Shown one piece after another: positions 48,635 to 63,600 of a DNA stretch of 64,000 bases (its first letter is position 1; each line of letters starts with the position of its first letter). Below the pieces are notes generated by a model. It had not been told where the DNA came from. It searched no databases and saw nothing but the letters and a program-made list of their open reading frames with translations. Source of the DNA: Salvelinus alpinus. Taxonomy: Eukaryota; Chordata; Actinopteri; Salmoniformes; Salmonidae. Both the position numbers and the translations under genes were made by a program. Location of the stretch: contig NC_092110.1 in the NCBI RefSeq assembly GCF_045679555.1, positions 3,611,390 through 3,675,389 of the forward strand, read 5' to 3'.

Positions 48635-51600
48635 GTGGGCTACTAACTAGCTAGCTGTTTTGCTGGGAATCATTGAAGTTTACCGCCAGTTAGCAGGAGC
48701 TGTGTTGACACATATTGACAGCGCGTGATTTTTACATCTTTAGTGTCTAAGTTATTTGTGTCTATGCTGACATTGCATTGATGCGGGTCTTGTAACTAGC
48801 TATAGAATTGCTAGTTGTCAAGATAATCAACTGACTGCCTCTCACAGTCCCAATTTCTGGTATTGCCATTGGCCAAAGCAGCACGTAAGCAAGGTGATAT
48901 CATCTTTGTCTTTAATGTCCTCAACCAACCAGTCATAAATTAAATCGGAATAATCCTCTGGATTATGTAGTGGACTAAACTGCACTCCATGGTCAAGGAA
49001 TTTTATTCTATAATAAAGTGATAATGTCATTCAGTGTTGTTGGCTAACTAGCAAGCTACAACAACTATCCAATGATCTGACTGTGACAGGGAACACCTGG
49101 CTTGTCAAATGGGATAGCTACTTTCCTAGAAATATTTAGAAATATTTTCTTCTGTGGAAAAGAGACACTCATCTAGATATGGATTTAAACTGATCATACA
49201 TCTTTTGTATTTAGACGAAAACAAATGCCTCTGAAATAATGTCACAGTTTCCTGGATACAACAAAACATGAGATGACGTAAGAGTACTTGATTGTCTGTC
49301 AAATGTAAAATGTTGAATCTGGATGTGATCTAACAGCTAATGCAGAATGTGTTCTTTGGCTCCTTCAGACTGTGCGACATGGCTTCCCTTACCAGCCCTC
49401 CTCCATGGCCTTTGACCCTGTGCAGAAGATTCTGGCTGTCGGGACTCAGAGCGGAGCTGTGAGACTGTATCTTTTTTGTCTTTAAATAGGGAACTCAACA
49501 AACAGTATTAGCAATCCCAGTGCAATTAGACCTATCTCTGAGATTATTCATTTATGACCAGTTTCCCAGACAGGGTTAAGCCTGGTCCAGGATTGAAAAG
49601 CATGCTCGATGGAGATTCTCTGTTGATAGTTATATGGGACCTTATATTGGCGTCAGTATAAGATCCTCAAGTACAGTAAATTAGGAAATTGTGGTTATAA
49701 AGGATTACCTAGTAGTACCACATGTTTCTCTGAGCAGCAGAGTCAGGTTCACTATATAGGGAATAGGATGCCGTTTGGGATGCACCCTCAGACTCATTAG
49801 TAATATCTCTACCATGACATGATGAGCTGCTCTGCTGCCATATCCTGGGGAGCCAACCTGGCCCAAGTTCCTCCACTGTGCTGCCTGGTGTGTGCCAGCA
49901 TGCCAGCCCAGTTCCACCTCGTGGCCTAGGCTATGTGCTTTGAACATCACTGGTCCTGCTGTGCATGTCTGTCAGACCATGTGAGAGCGCACACAGCCAA
50001 GCTGCTGGCTACATTCTGCAGGCCAGGCAGGGTCCCAGTCCTCATTGGTGAAACATACGCCTGGAGAATAAAATAGCTGTTGGATTTGTACAACTCCCTA
50101 AAGGCTCAGTCAGTTAAACTCGACTTGGGTAAACATATTGCTTTGAAGGTCATTCAATGGCATGGCACCAGTTTATATTGTTCTCAGAGAGTCTTTTTTT
50201 GGCATCATGTCATGCTCTAGTTTAGAGAATGTTTGCTTTGCGCAGCCCAAAGTAACACAATCTAATGTATGTCATCAGGAGCATCTCATTGCTCCTTGGT
50301 CAGGTCGTTATTGTAAAAGATAACGTGTTCTCAATGACTTACCTGATTTAAACAAAGCCAATATATGAGCAGCCATTTACCATATGTTTGTTATTTATAG
50401 GGATGGGTCGCTCTATTCCTTTATCAATCCCAGTCTGTATCCTAGGACCATTGTTTGGTTATAATCCACCTCCTAAAGAACGTAAACACAGACTCCTCCA
50501 TGTCTTAGTGGTCTAAAATGGTCTACATTTTATAGATCTGTCTCTACTACCACAGTGTTTTTATCTTCATATTTTATGGACATTTCCACTACTTATCTAA
50601 TACCTTTATTTCTATGGCTCTTGGCGACGGGTAGCCTAGAGGTTAGAGTGTTGGGCCAGTAACCGAAAGGCTGCGGGTGTCAATACCCAAACCGACAAGG
50701 TGACATCTGTCGACGTGTCCTTGAGGAAGACACTTAACCCTAATTTTCTCCAGGGACACCTTACTACTGTGTGTGTGTGTATGTATGAAACCTGCAGCAG
50801 TAGTCTAATTAAGAAATAAGGCCCAAGGTGGTGTGGTACAGTGCATTCAGTAAGTATTCAGACCCCCTTGACTTTTTCCACATTTTGTTATGTTAGCCTA
50901 GTTTTTTCCCCCCTTCAATCTACACACAGTACCCCATAATGACAAAGCAAAAACAGGTTTAGTCATTTTTTGCAAATGTATTAAAAATAAAAAACTGAAA
51001 TAAACATTTACGTAAGTATTCAGACCCTTTACTCAGTACTTGGTTGAAACACCTTCTTTGGTGTCTTCTTTGGTATGACGCTACAAGCTTGGCACACCTG
51101 TATTTGGGGAGTTTCTCCCATTGTTATCTGCAGATCCTCTCAAGCTCTGCCAGGTTGGATGGGAAGTGTCGCTGCACGGCTATTTTCAGGTCTCTCCAGA
51201 GATGTTTGATCGGGTTCAAGTCCGGGCTCTGGCTGGGCCACTCAAGGACATTCAGAGACTCGTCCCAAAGCCACTCCTGCGTTGTCTTGACTGTGTGCTT
51301 AGGGTTGTTGTCCTGCTGGAAGGTGAACCTTCGCCCCAGTCTGAGGTCCTGGGCGCTGGTGTAGGTGCAGGTTTTCATCAAGTATCTCTCTATTTTGCTC
51401 CGTTCATCTTTCCCTCTATCCTGAATCTTCTCCCAGTCCCTGCCGCTGAAAAATATTCCCACAGCATGATGCTGCCACCACCATGCTTCACCATAGGGAT
51501 GGTGCCAGGTTTCCTCCAGACGTGATGCTTGGCATTCAGGCCAAAGAGTTCAATCTTTTTTTCTCCTGGTCTGAGAGTCCTTTAGGTGCCTTTTGGCAAA

Positions 51601-54600
51601 CTCCAAGTGGGCTGTCATGTGCCTTTTTCCTGAGGAGTGTGTTCTGTCTGGTCACTCTACCATAAAGGCCTGATTGGTGAAGTGCTGCAGAGATAGCTGT
51701 CCTTCTGGAAGGTTCTCCCGTCTTCACAGAGGAACTGTGGTGCTCTGTCAGAGTGACCATCTGGTTCTTGGTCACTTGCCTGACCAAGGCCTTCTCCCCC
51801 GATTGCTCAGTTTGGCCGGGCGGCCAGCTCTAGGAAGAGTCTTGGTGGTTCCAAGCTTCTTCCATTTAAGACTGATGGAGGCCACTGTGTTCTTTGGGAC
51901 CTTCAATGCTGCAGACATTTTTTGGTCCCTGTCCCCAGATCTGTGCCTCGACACAATCCTATCTCGGCGCTCTACGGACAATTCTTTCGACCTCCTGGCT
52001 TGGTTTTTGCTCTGACGCGCACTGTCAACTGTGGGACATTATATCGACAGGTGTGTGCCTTTCCAAATCATGTCGAATCAATTGAATTTACCACAGGTGG
52101 ACTCCAATCAAGTTGTAGAAACATCTCAAGGATGATCAATGGAAACAGGATACACCTGATCTCAATTTTGAATCTCATAGGAAAGGGTCTGAATACTTAT
52201 TTAAACATTTTTCTGTTTTATTTTGTATACATTTTCCCCAAAAATCTAAACCTGTTTTCGCTTTGTCACTATGGGGTATTGTGTACATTGATGATGATAA
52301 ATGTTGTATTTAATAAATTACATTAAGGCTGTAACGTAACAAGATGTGGAAAAAGTCAAGAGGTCTGAATACTTTACGAATGCACTGTATATGGCCAATA
52401 TACCACGGCCAAACTTCTGTTCTTGGGCACGCTGTTGCGGCGTGATATAATGGCCGTATATCAAAAACTCCCGAGGTGCCTTATTGCCTTATAAACTGGT
52501 TACCAACGTAAATGAAGCACAAAAAAGACATGTTTTGTCATGTCCATTATCAGGCAATCAGCATTCAGGGCTCAAACCACCCAGTTTATAATACAGTAGT
52601 GTTACCGGTTACAGAATCTGAGGCGTTTGACACTAGTTCCTACTTCACAAATGTCAAATAGCAGAAGAGCAAGTTATTTGCGTGTTGTGTTATATTGTAA
52701 GCTGTTTGGTTTTCTATTGAAACACATTATTGTTTGTACATTTCCATGTGATTGAGATATGCAGGTTCTTGTCTTATGATGATTGTCATCATGTTGTCAT
52801 CTGATATGAACCCTCTTGCTGTTGTGAAATGCTGCAAGGCGAACCACTGTGGTTTACCAATGAGGAAGTGACAAGTGACAACTGACAAGTTGGTAGAATA
52901 GCCTTTCTCTCTCTGTGGTGTAGTTGTGCTTAGCATACCTGGGTTAAAATATACTGAACAAAAATATAAACACAACATGTAAGGTGTTGGTTTCATGAGC
53001 TAAAATAAATCCAATAAAGCTCATTTGCATGCTCATCGTCCTCACCAGGGTCTTGACCTGACTGCAGTTTGGCGTCGTAACTGACTTCAGTGGGCAAATG
53101 CTCACCTTTGCTGGCATGCTGGAGAAGTGTGCTCTTCACGGATTAACCCCGGTTTCAACTGTACAGGGCAGACCGCGTGTATGGCGTCGTGTGGGCGAGC
53201 GGTTTGCTAATGTCAACGTTGTGAACAGAGTTCCCCATGGTGGAATTGATGGCAATTTTATTGATGGCAATTTGAATGCACAGAGATACCATGACGAGAT
53301 CCTGAAGCCTATTGTTGTGCCATTCATCCGCCGCCATCAACTCATGTTTCAGCATGAAAATGCACGGCCCCATGTCGCAAGGATCTGTACACAATTCCTG
53401 GAAGCTGAAATGTCCCAGTTCTTCCATGGCCTGCATACTCACCGCCCATTGAGCATATTTGGGATGCTCTGAATCGACGTGTACGTCAGCGTGTTCCAGT
53501 TCCTGCCAATATCCAGCAACTTTGCACAGCCATTGAAGAGGTGTGAGACAACATGCCACAATCAACAGCCTGATCAACTCTATACGAAGGAGATGTGCTG
53601 TGCTGCATGATGCTGATGGTGGTCACACCAGGTACTGACTGGTTCTCTGATCTACGCCCTTACCTTTTTTTGTAAGGTGTCTGTGACCAACAGATGCATA
53701 TCTGTATTCCCAGTCAAGTGAAATCCATAGATTAGGGCCTAATGAATTTATTTCAAATGACTGATTTCATTATATGAACTGTAACTCAGTAAAATATTTG
53801 AAATTGTTCCACATTGGGTTTTATATTTTTGTTCAGTGTACTATTTGAAATCTTAAATACTTTCAGAGTTTGTTCTAGCCTACCTGAAGTGTCAGATGGG
53901 TGGGGTTTACAGTTTTGGGACTATTCTATTGGTCTAATTGAGCCGGGCAGACTCAATCAATTACAGATCAAGTATTTGAACTGATATCAAATAGTATTGG
54001 AACCCAAGTCTGCTACTAAGAACAGTGGCTCTCAACTAGAAAGGAGATGCTGATGCTATCATAGGGACCACATGTGACTACTTCCTGTGCCATGACATTC
54101 CAAAAGCATGTGTATTGGCTTTTCATGAGAAGTGGAAAACGTTAGCGCTACAATATTCTTGTAATTGATTGCGTGGTGGTGATGAGTGAATCCTGTACTC
54201 TGTCAGTAGCCTAGCAGCAGCTATGTCAACTGTAGGAGTCTTGGTGTTAAGGCTGCTGCACAATCACCATGAACTCAACTGCTTTTTGGACTTGGGAGAA
54301 AGAGCTCTACTCACTTGATCACAGTAATTGTTCAGATGACGTATGCGGAGTGATCACTGACATTACACTCATCATCAAGTGACTCTTTATAGTCCCCTGA
54401 TCAGATGATATTGTGATGCCTACAGTGAAAGCTGCCTGGTTAATGGCACTCTGTTGGGCTGTAGTGTAACCCCACCTTAGTTTGTTCAAGGCATTCAGGG
54501 GTTGTTTGATTATAGCTGTTGTTAATCCTGTTCAAACAGACATTATTTCAGTGTGTCTGTCAGATCCAAGCTAATGACACAGTAGCAAGTACATTGAGTG

Positions 54601-57600
54601 TACAAAACATTAGGAACAGCATCTTATGTTGCGTTGCACTCCCTTTTGCCCGCAGAACAGCCTCAATTCGTTGGTGTCGAAAGCATTCCTCAGGGATGCT
54701 GGCCCATGTTGACTCCAATGCTTCCCACAGTTGTGTCAAGTTGGCCTGTTAGTGGCATGTGGCATTATCTTGCTGAAAATATAAATTCTGCAGATCGATA
54801 CACTGCTGCCATGAAGGGATGCACATGATTGGCAATGATGTCCTGTGGCATTCAAAACGTTGCTCCACTTTTATCAAGGGGCCCAATGTTTGCCATGAAA
54901 ACAGACCCCACACCACCACCAGCCTGCAATGTTGACACGCAGCATGTTGGATGTATGTACTCATGGTTTTCTCCATACCCTAGTCCTCCCATGGGCGTGA
55001 AACAGCAGGAACCGGGATTCATCAGACCAGGCAATGTTTTCCAACTTCAGTGTTTTAGTTCCTTAGCCCACCGCAACCACAGTTTCTTGTTTTTTGCTGA
55101 AATAAATGGAACTCTAAGGTCGTCAGCTGCCATACCACATTCATGTCAAGGTACGATGAGTTGTGCATTCTTTTCTGGGTCTTTGGACAGCAAAGTTGTA
55201 CTGGACTGTCAGTTGACTAACTGGCACTTAAATCTTTTGTCTTGCCCATCCACCCTCTGAATGGCATACATGCACAGTTTATGTCTTAATTGTCTCAAGG
55301 CTTGAAAATTGTTATTTAACCTGTCTTCCTCCGCTTCATCTACACTGATTTAACAGGTGACATCATTAAGGGATCATAGCTTTCACCTGGATTCACCTGG
55401 TCAGTCTGTCATACACTCAGTGTATACAGTACAGCAGGCCTTATCTCTGAGCATGTCTGTCATCTGGTGCTCTTTTCATTTTCACGACCAGGTACATTAA
55501 GGAGGCTGGCAGTTGCCCCCCCCCCCCCACACACACACACACGTTGCGAGCAAAATATTTTAGTGGCCCTCCTCTAGACAGCGGCCGGATGGTAATTCCA
55601 CCATGATAACAAGTTTAGTTTAGTGGCCAGCTAACTTAGCAATCAATCGAAGAAATGTTAGCTAACATGGGCGAATTGACTATCGGTGACTGACATAACG
55701 AGAGAAACAACCAAATTTCGAAATTGCACCTTGTGTATTCTAACTCGCAACAAACAGTAAGTTGAGACTCTGACTGAGTTTCAATGCTTTTTTTTTTTTT
55801 TTATGATCCGAGGATCATGGAAAGAGCAGGTGTTCCTGATGTTTTGTACACTCAGTTTATTTCCATTGATTCTTGAAGAATATAACTTATAAATGCCGCC
55901 CTAGCTTTCTAACCCCATTAGAAACCAACATATAAGCTTGTTTTATCCCTTTGTTTGTAGACAATGTAATTGTCAACAAACTACAGATTGGCCCTAAGTA
56001 TTTTTAAGCGAAATCTAATTTAATCTACACTAATTTTGAGACTGCTATTGGTTCAATTCCACAGTGAATTATTTCTCACATGACTGTTCCCATGGTTGCT
56101 TGGCAGTTATGTACAGTATATCAGTGGCCTTGGGGTCATAGTTTCACAGTGTCAGCAGACAGGAAACCTCTGACTTGAATTACCCCACAGGATGCATCCC
56201 AAATGGCACCCTATTCCCTATATAGTGTACTACTTTTGACCAGAGCCCTAGTCACAGGTAGTGCACTAGGGAATAGGGTGCCATTTGGGACACACCTATA
56301 GAGAGAGAGCTGAGACTCCGCAGTAGCCCTGTGCTGCCTGTCTAATTGGCTTCCATACTGATTGATGCATAGCGTTATGAATAAGTAACACTGTCATGGT
56401 CTACTGGTTTTTATTTATAACTCCCTCACTTGTATTTAGTCAGTCATATGAACAGATATAGTTGTTGTGTGGAGCGGAGTCAGTGTTGTTTTAAAAGCTA
56501 CGGGAGGGAAGCAAAGAGTCTTGACTTTCTGTGGTTGGGATCTCCAAGCTCCTTCAACTGCTCTTGGGCTCAGGGAAAATACATCATACAGACCAGATCC
56601 ATTGCTGAAGTTGAATGCAACATGGTCTAAGCATAGGAGGATCCCCATGTGCCAGTCGGATACAGTACTACCATGCCTCCCTTTTTTAATTACTATACAT
56701 CTGTATTGTTTTTCTCATTGTTTCCTTGAACCCTGCCAGAATGGGTATTTACACAAAATATTTACACGATGTCTGATGCTGTATGTGTCTTGCTGGTGAC
56801 ATATCTAATTTCCCCTGGGGATGTCTATGAACCCAGATGCTGATGATGAATACATAGTCCATCTCTCCTGTATGGTCTGTTCCTTGACTGAGCTGTTTAG
56901 TTTTGGCCGTGTGGGCGTGGAGTGTTACTGTCAACATGAGAGTGGTGCAGCTGTCATTCACCTCCAGTTCCTGGTCAACGAGGTGAGTCCCGCTCATAGA
57001 GTTGGGTACAGGGCACATCTTTGCATTTTTGTTCCCCCTCTAACCAACTCTATTGTCCCGCTCCCCAGCAGCACTCCCTAGGGCTCTGTCTCAATTCCTT
57101 GTGTCCTTTCTGCTCTCACCTTCTCGAAAGGCATTTGAGAAGAAGGTCCGAGGGACAGAACCTCCAATGCCTTTTGAGAAGGAATCGAGGAGAAAGGACA
57201 TTATGGAATCGAGGAAATGCTATTGATAAAGTCCTGGATTGAATCATTTCCTTATCCCTTCAGCCCTAGTTAGTCATCCCTTCAGCCCCATTCCTCTGCC
57301 ATTATATAATCTGTTTTATCTGCTCATTAGCATGCACTAGTCAGTTAGACAGTATGTAACTAGCCTAGTGGTTCTTACCCAATGTTTAAAGGGTAGGTAG
57401 CATAAACGTAACCACATTTAACACATGGATTTGTGTCAAAAGTCCCAATGCAAAGTTACAGCTCACTTTTCTATTTTGGGATTTATTACATAAAACCGAT
57501 CAAAATGCTGGAAGGACCCGACAGGCCAGCCTATTCCCTATAATGTAAACTCCAACAGAAAATAACATACAATGTATCACTTCAAGTTAAATCAAAGCGT

Positions 57601-60600
57601 TTTCACTCATGACTACCGGTTTCAATTAAATGTCCGGCCAACTTACAAACAAATACTTTTTGAATGTATTGTTACAAATCGACTTCCAAACTTGCTAGCC
57701 AACTAGCCTGCTAACGTTAGCCCTAGTAGCCTGCTAACGTTACATTAGCACTGAATGAGTCAGCCAGTTGCTATCAACACCTAGCTTAGCTACATTAAAG
57801 TAAGCACATTGGAAATAATGCCATCTAACTAAATATCAAGGCATGTTAGCTATATGCAGTTATCTTAGACAGCAAGCTAGCAAGAAGGAGAACAGATGAG
57901 GTACCACCGTTACACAATTAGAGCAAACCGGTATGATTTTCTCTTTCGTTTTGAGCCCACAGCAAGAAGGCACTGGAGCCTGCAATGCTAAAGGGTTCCC
58001 AGTAGATAACACAACCACAAAGTCTGTGAAGAGCATGAGGTGTGGCTTACGTTAGCCTGCTTGAGTTAGCTGCCGTGCTAGTATACTAGCTCGGTAGCAC
58101 AGAGTAGATCCTCCATATGACGTTGAGAAATAGTGCATTGTGGGTAGTTCCGGAAATAAGTTAATAAATGTCAAAACCCCAAAACATAAAACCCCAAAAC
58201 ATAACTATGTTTGTAGTTATAGGTAACCAGACTGTGACTACAACTAAGTTACTAAGTCTTTGACCACACTGTGTTGTGGTCAAAGAAAAAACTCATGCTT
58301 CCTACCCTTTAATGGACCATGAATCTTTACTAGTGAACACATTAAGTAAACAGTAATGTTGGCTTTGTGGAGGCAAAACTCTATAATGGGTTCTTTATTG
58401 TATGGACACGATACTATCTTATTCAGCCCTACCTCTGACTCAGACCTGTCCTGTTAGCATGTTCACTGAAGTTGTGTTCAGTAGGCAGGCAAAAACGAAA
58501 GAAAATGTCCAAAATGGAGTGAAATGTGTACTTGTCGAATAAGAAACACACATTTTTGTCAAACTTTTTGCAACCATGTGCCATTATGAACATGACCCTG
58601 TTGGTTCTTTATTAGATGTGTGGAGGTATTATAACCCCTTTATAACCACTATCAACAGGGGGCGCTAGTCAGTGCCTTAGCTGATGACAGCGTTCATCTG
58701 TGGAACCTGAGGCAGAAGCAGCCAGCTATCTTGCACACTCTCAAATTCAACAGGGAGAGGTACGTAGGTATAACATGAACAGTGGTCATATTTGAATAGA
58801 GCTAAAGCTGTAGCTACATTCAAGTAGGCTAACTTAGACCCATGAGTCATCATATGAAATATTCCCTTTTAAGTCTTTTCTCTTGTCTTGATTCACCCTC
58901 TCTGCGGTTGTGGTTACGTCCAAAATGGCACCCTATTCCCAATATAGTGCACTATGTTTGACCAAGGCCCATCAAAAGTAGTGTGCAATCTAGGGAATAG
59001 GGTGCAAAGCTGGGACGTACCGTGTGTCCAAAATTACTCCTGCTGCTTGTTGAATCTCCCGCTTCTCTGTCTGGCCAATAGCCCCTGAACCTGCTTGATA
59101 CCATAGTAACCAATTTCCATCTGCTTTTAGTGATATATCATGTTTTATTCTAATGAAAGACTTCTCAAGGATCAGTCTGAAATGGCACCGTCTTCATTTT
59201 ATAGTGCACTACATTTGACCTGGGCCCATAGGGCAATAGTGTATCATTTTGGACACAGCCAGTCAGTTGCTTGCTACCAGATAGGAATTCACGCTGCTGT
59301 CTGTATGCAAATATTACACTGTGTATTTATTATGGACCCTTTTTGTCACATGAGAGTGTAGGTTCACCTGTTAAATACTGTAGATTATTTGATATGACCC
59401 TTGCTAAGATAGGTTATTAGGTCCCCCTTTCTAATGTGTTTTAATGCGTGTATTTTATTGCTTCAGAGAAAGCTATCAGATTGACAGTATTTGACAGGTG
59501 AACCTACACTTGATGTAGTTATGTTTGTTGAAGTAACTAAGAAATAATATACTCTTTCTCATTCACCTTTTTACATTATTCCCTCCCATTTTGACAGGAT
59601 CATGATCAAATAATCATAATGTCTGCATCCGAAATGGCACCCTATTCCATATATAGTGCACTACTTTTGACCAGAACCTTATGGGCCCAGGTCAAAAGTA
59701 GTACACTATATACGGAATAGCATGCCATTTGCGATTCACCTCTTGATTAGTTTTGCCTTTGCCACTACAGGATCACATTTTGTCACCTGCCCTTCCAGAG
59801 TAAATGGCTGTACATTGGCACAGAGAAAGGAAACATCCACATCGTCAACATTGAGTCCTTCACACTCTCAGGCTACGTTATCATGTGGAACAAAGCCATC
59901 GAACTGTGAGTTTGTCTGTCTGTATTATGCTGTTATCTGCTTAGGTTTCTATGTCTACGTCCCAAATGACATCCTATTCCCTACGTGCTCTAATCAAAAA
60001 TAGTACACTATACAGGAAATATGGTGCCATTTGGGACGTTATCTGCTTAGGTTTCTATGTCTACGTCCCAAATGACATCCTATTCCCTACGTGCTCTAAT
60101 CAAAAATAGTACACTATACAGGAAATATGGTGCCATTTGGGACGCAACCTGTGTGTTAGTTAGAAGTCTGTCAAAGACTGTGTTTATTCTTTTGCGCCAT
60201 TTCTGCCGTGTTTTTTGTATTTAGACCAAGGGTTTTAAACCAAGCCCCTAGGGGTACGCGGAGGTACTGCAGCGGGACCATAAAAATGTATATTTAAAAA
60301 ATATATCTTCTTTCTAATGATGTCAACTTTATTTTTCAACTCCTAATATTGAGCAAATTACACTCTTTGGAGCCAATCACACTCACTGGAGTATCTGACA
60401 TATGCTTTGAAAAAGTACCTGCAAATACTGTAGGCTACCAGTGCAGCAAGTGCTGCTGGTAAGCTTTTTTGACTTGGACATACTTTTTTGCCAACACATG
60501 GCTAACCTGTGTTTAACCAACTAAACAGATGCTCTTAGCGAAAATGTGTTAGTAGTTACCTTTCTACCGCATAGGCTAAGTTAAAGTTTACACGTACTCT

Positions 60601-63600
60601 TTCAAAATAATGAAAAACGACCTCCCAAATCTCCAAAAGGACTAATTCGAGGCATAAATTAGTTGGAGCACGCAAGAAAAAAAGCAGAGAGTAATAACTT
60701 TGTTCAGGATGAGTACAGTTGACTGACATTTCGACGTCAAGCTGACGTGCTCTTTAGTGTCAGTCAGTCACCTGTACTCATCCTGAACAATGGATTAAAG
60801 TGATTTAAAATTAATTATTCTCTGCCTTTTTTCTTGACTGCGCCAACTCCTTTCTGCCTTCGAATTAGTCCTTTTGGAAGTTTTTCTTGGTAAGCCCTTT
60901 TCATGATTTTTGTCATTGTTGTCGAGCACCCCTCTTTGTTTGGTGAGGTGTGAAAGCCCACCTGAAATCTTATCTCCCAAATCTATTCATTTTAAAATGT
61001 TGTTTACTTCTCCTTGCCTTTATCATTCACCTGATGGTAAGACAAGACGTGGTATTTTTTCCCCCACTAACGTACAATGGGGGTCCCTGGGTTTGCCTGG
61101 GAGGGGGTTGAAGACCCCTGACTTAGACTATTAATTTCCTTGACAGCTGGGGAAGTTGGAATGTAAAACCAGGAAGAAGAATTTAATTGGATAAGAAGTA
61201 GAAGCCAAGCATGTTAGGAGTGAGCATGTTCCCTCCATCTCCCCTTGTTCCTCCTTAGGTCCTCCAAGTCACACCCTGGGCCTGTGGTCCACATCAGTGA
61301 TAACCCTATAGACGAGGGAAAGGTAGGAACTTTCCAAAGAACATTAATTTATTCATTCCAGAGATTCATAACATTACTGATTATTTACAACATTCTACTA
61401 AAAATCTAATTTTCTAAATGTTTTGATATTTTGGCAGATTTTGATTGGATTTGAATGTGGGAGTGTTGTGTTGTGGGACCTGAAATGCAAAAAAGCTGAC
61501 TACCGCTACAATTATGATGAGGTAAGGCATCTTCCTGTGGCTGTTGGTTCCTGTGGGAACTGACTGGGGAGAGGGGAAGTTCCATTTAAATATGAAATAC
61601 ACAGTGAACAATGTTGTTCATGATTTGTCGTACTACATTATTGGTCTTCATTGCTTAAGTTTGTATTGGGGCTTTATGTTGATGCTCAATTCAACATAAT
61701 TATTGGAAAGTACCAATGGATTTGTAAGAAATGTATATTTTTGTGGATTCTGACTGATTATGTAACAATATTTTGGAAAAATAGTATGTTAGATATAGCC
61801 TTTTCTAAAAGTCATGAGTCATCCACACCACAACATGCTGTTATTATTTCCCTCAAAGTTAATATACACTATGAAGCAGCCACTCTGTGTGTTTATTCCT
61901 CTCTATATATTTTCTCTTCTCCTCCAGGCTATCCACTCAGTAGCCTGGCACCATGAGGGCAAACAGTTCACCTGCAGCCACTCAGATGGAACTCTGACTA
62001 CATGGAACGTACGCATCCCTGCCAAGCCTACAATCACCATCACACCACACGGTACGTTCTGTTTTACACACAGACATACCACCAAGGGTCTCAATGCACC
62101 TTAGGGGGGGGAAAAGATGGATGGAAACAGCACAACATAGGGAAGCCGATGTGCGTTAGACCTTTAAACAAGTTAGCATTCACAAGGCTGCAGGGCCAGA
62201 CGGATTACCAGGACGCATACTCTGAGCGTGTGCTGACCAGCCAGTGTGTACACTGACATTTTCAACCTCTTCCTGACCCAGTCCGTAATATCTACATGTT
62301 TCAAGCAGACCACCATAGTTCCTGTGCCCAAGAACGCCAGGGTAACCTGCCTAAATGACTACAGCCCCATAGTACTCACATCTGTAGCCATGAAATGCTT
62401 TGAAAGGCTGGTCATGGCTCGCATCAACACCATCATCCCAGAAACCTTGGACCCACTCCTATTCGCATAGCTCCCCAACAGATCCACAGTTGACGCAATC
62501 TCTATTGCACTTTTACACTTTCCTTTTCCACCTGGACAAACGAAACATCTACATGAGAATGCTGTTCTTTGACTGCAGCTCAGCATTCAACACCATAGGG
62601 CCCTCCAAGCTCATCACTAAGCTAATTACCCTGGGACTGAACATCTCCCTCTGCAACCGGATCCTGGACTACCTGACAGGCAGCCCCCAGGTGGTGAGGG
62701 TAGGCAACAACATATCCGCCACACTGACCCTCAAAACGAGGGCCCCTCAGGGCTGCGTGCTTAGTTCCCTCCTGTACTCCCTGTTCATCCACGGCTGTGT
62801 GGCCATGCACGACTCCAACGCCATCATTAAATTTGCCGACGACACAATGGCGGTAGGCCTGATCACCGAAGACGATGAGACTGCCTATAGGGAGGAGGTC
62901 AGAGACCTGACAGTGTGGTGCCATGACAACAATCTCTCCCTCAACGTGAGCAAGAAAACGGGGCTGATCGTGGACTACAGGAAAAGGAGGGCCGAGCACA
63001 CTCACATTGACAGCGCAGTAGTGGAGCAGGTCGAGAGCTTTAAGTTCCTTGGTGTCCACATCACTAGGAACCTATCATGGTCCAAACACACCAACACAGT
63101 TGTGAAGAGGGCATGATAACGCATATTCCCCCTCAGGAGAATGAAAAGTTTTGGCATGGAACCTCAGATCCTCAAAAAGCGCTACAGCTGCACCATCGAG
63201 AGTATTCGGCTTCTGATCGCAAGGCGCTATAGAGAGTAGTGCGTATGGCCCAGTACATGACTCGGTACTGGTACCTCTTGTATATAGCCTTGTTAAAATT
63301 ATTTTGTGTTACTATTTTTCCTTTAGTTTATTTAGCAACTTTTTAAAACTTTTTTTCATCTTTGCAATGTTGGTTAAGGGCTTGTAAGTAAGTATTTCAC
63401 GGTGAGGTCTACACCTGTTGTATTCAGCGCATGTGACAAATACAATTTCCAGCGCGTGTGACAAATACAATTTCATTTGAGCACGCCTAAATGAGTTCTG
63501 ATAGACTATATGTTTATGTGGGCATTTAAATACATGTTTACTAGTTCTATTAATCAGTGTACAGAAAATAAAAACATTTTGTGTGCAAAATGACATCTCA

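Larger units (their letters stand above)
49467..56900 (+). other. stxbp5 intron 2 (7.4 kb, transposon-rich)
   Basis: Contains an AGTGCACTA-type MITE end at 49737-49785, a SINE, three Tc1-like elements, a hAT-like scrap and another MITE. No gene seen at 49790-50620 or 53880-54590. Confidence 0.75.

Noticed and set aside
62622-63059. 145-codon minus frame
   Set aside because: Antisense shadow of the LINE reverse transcriptase frame.
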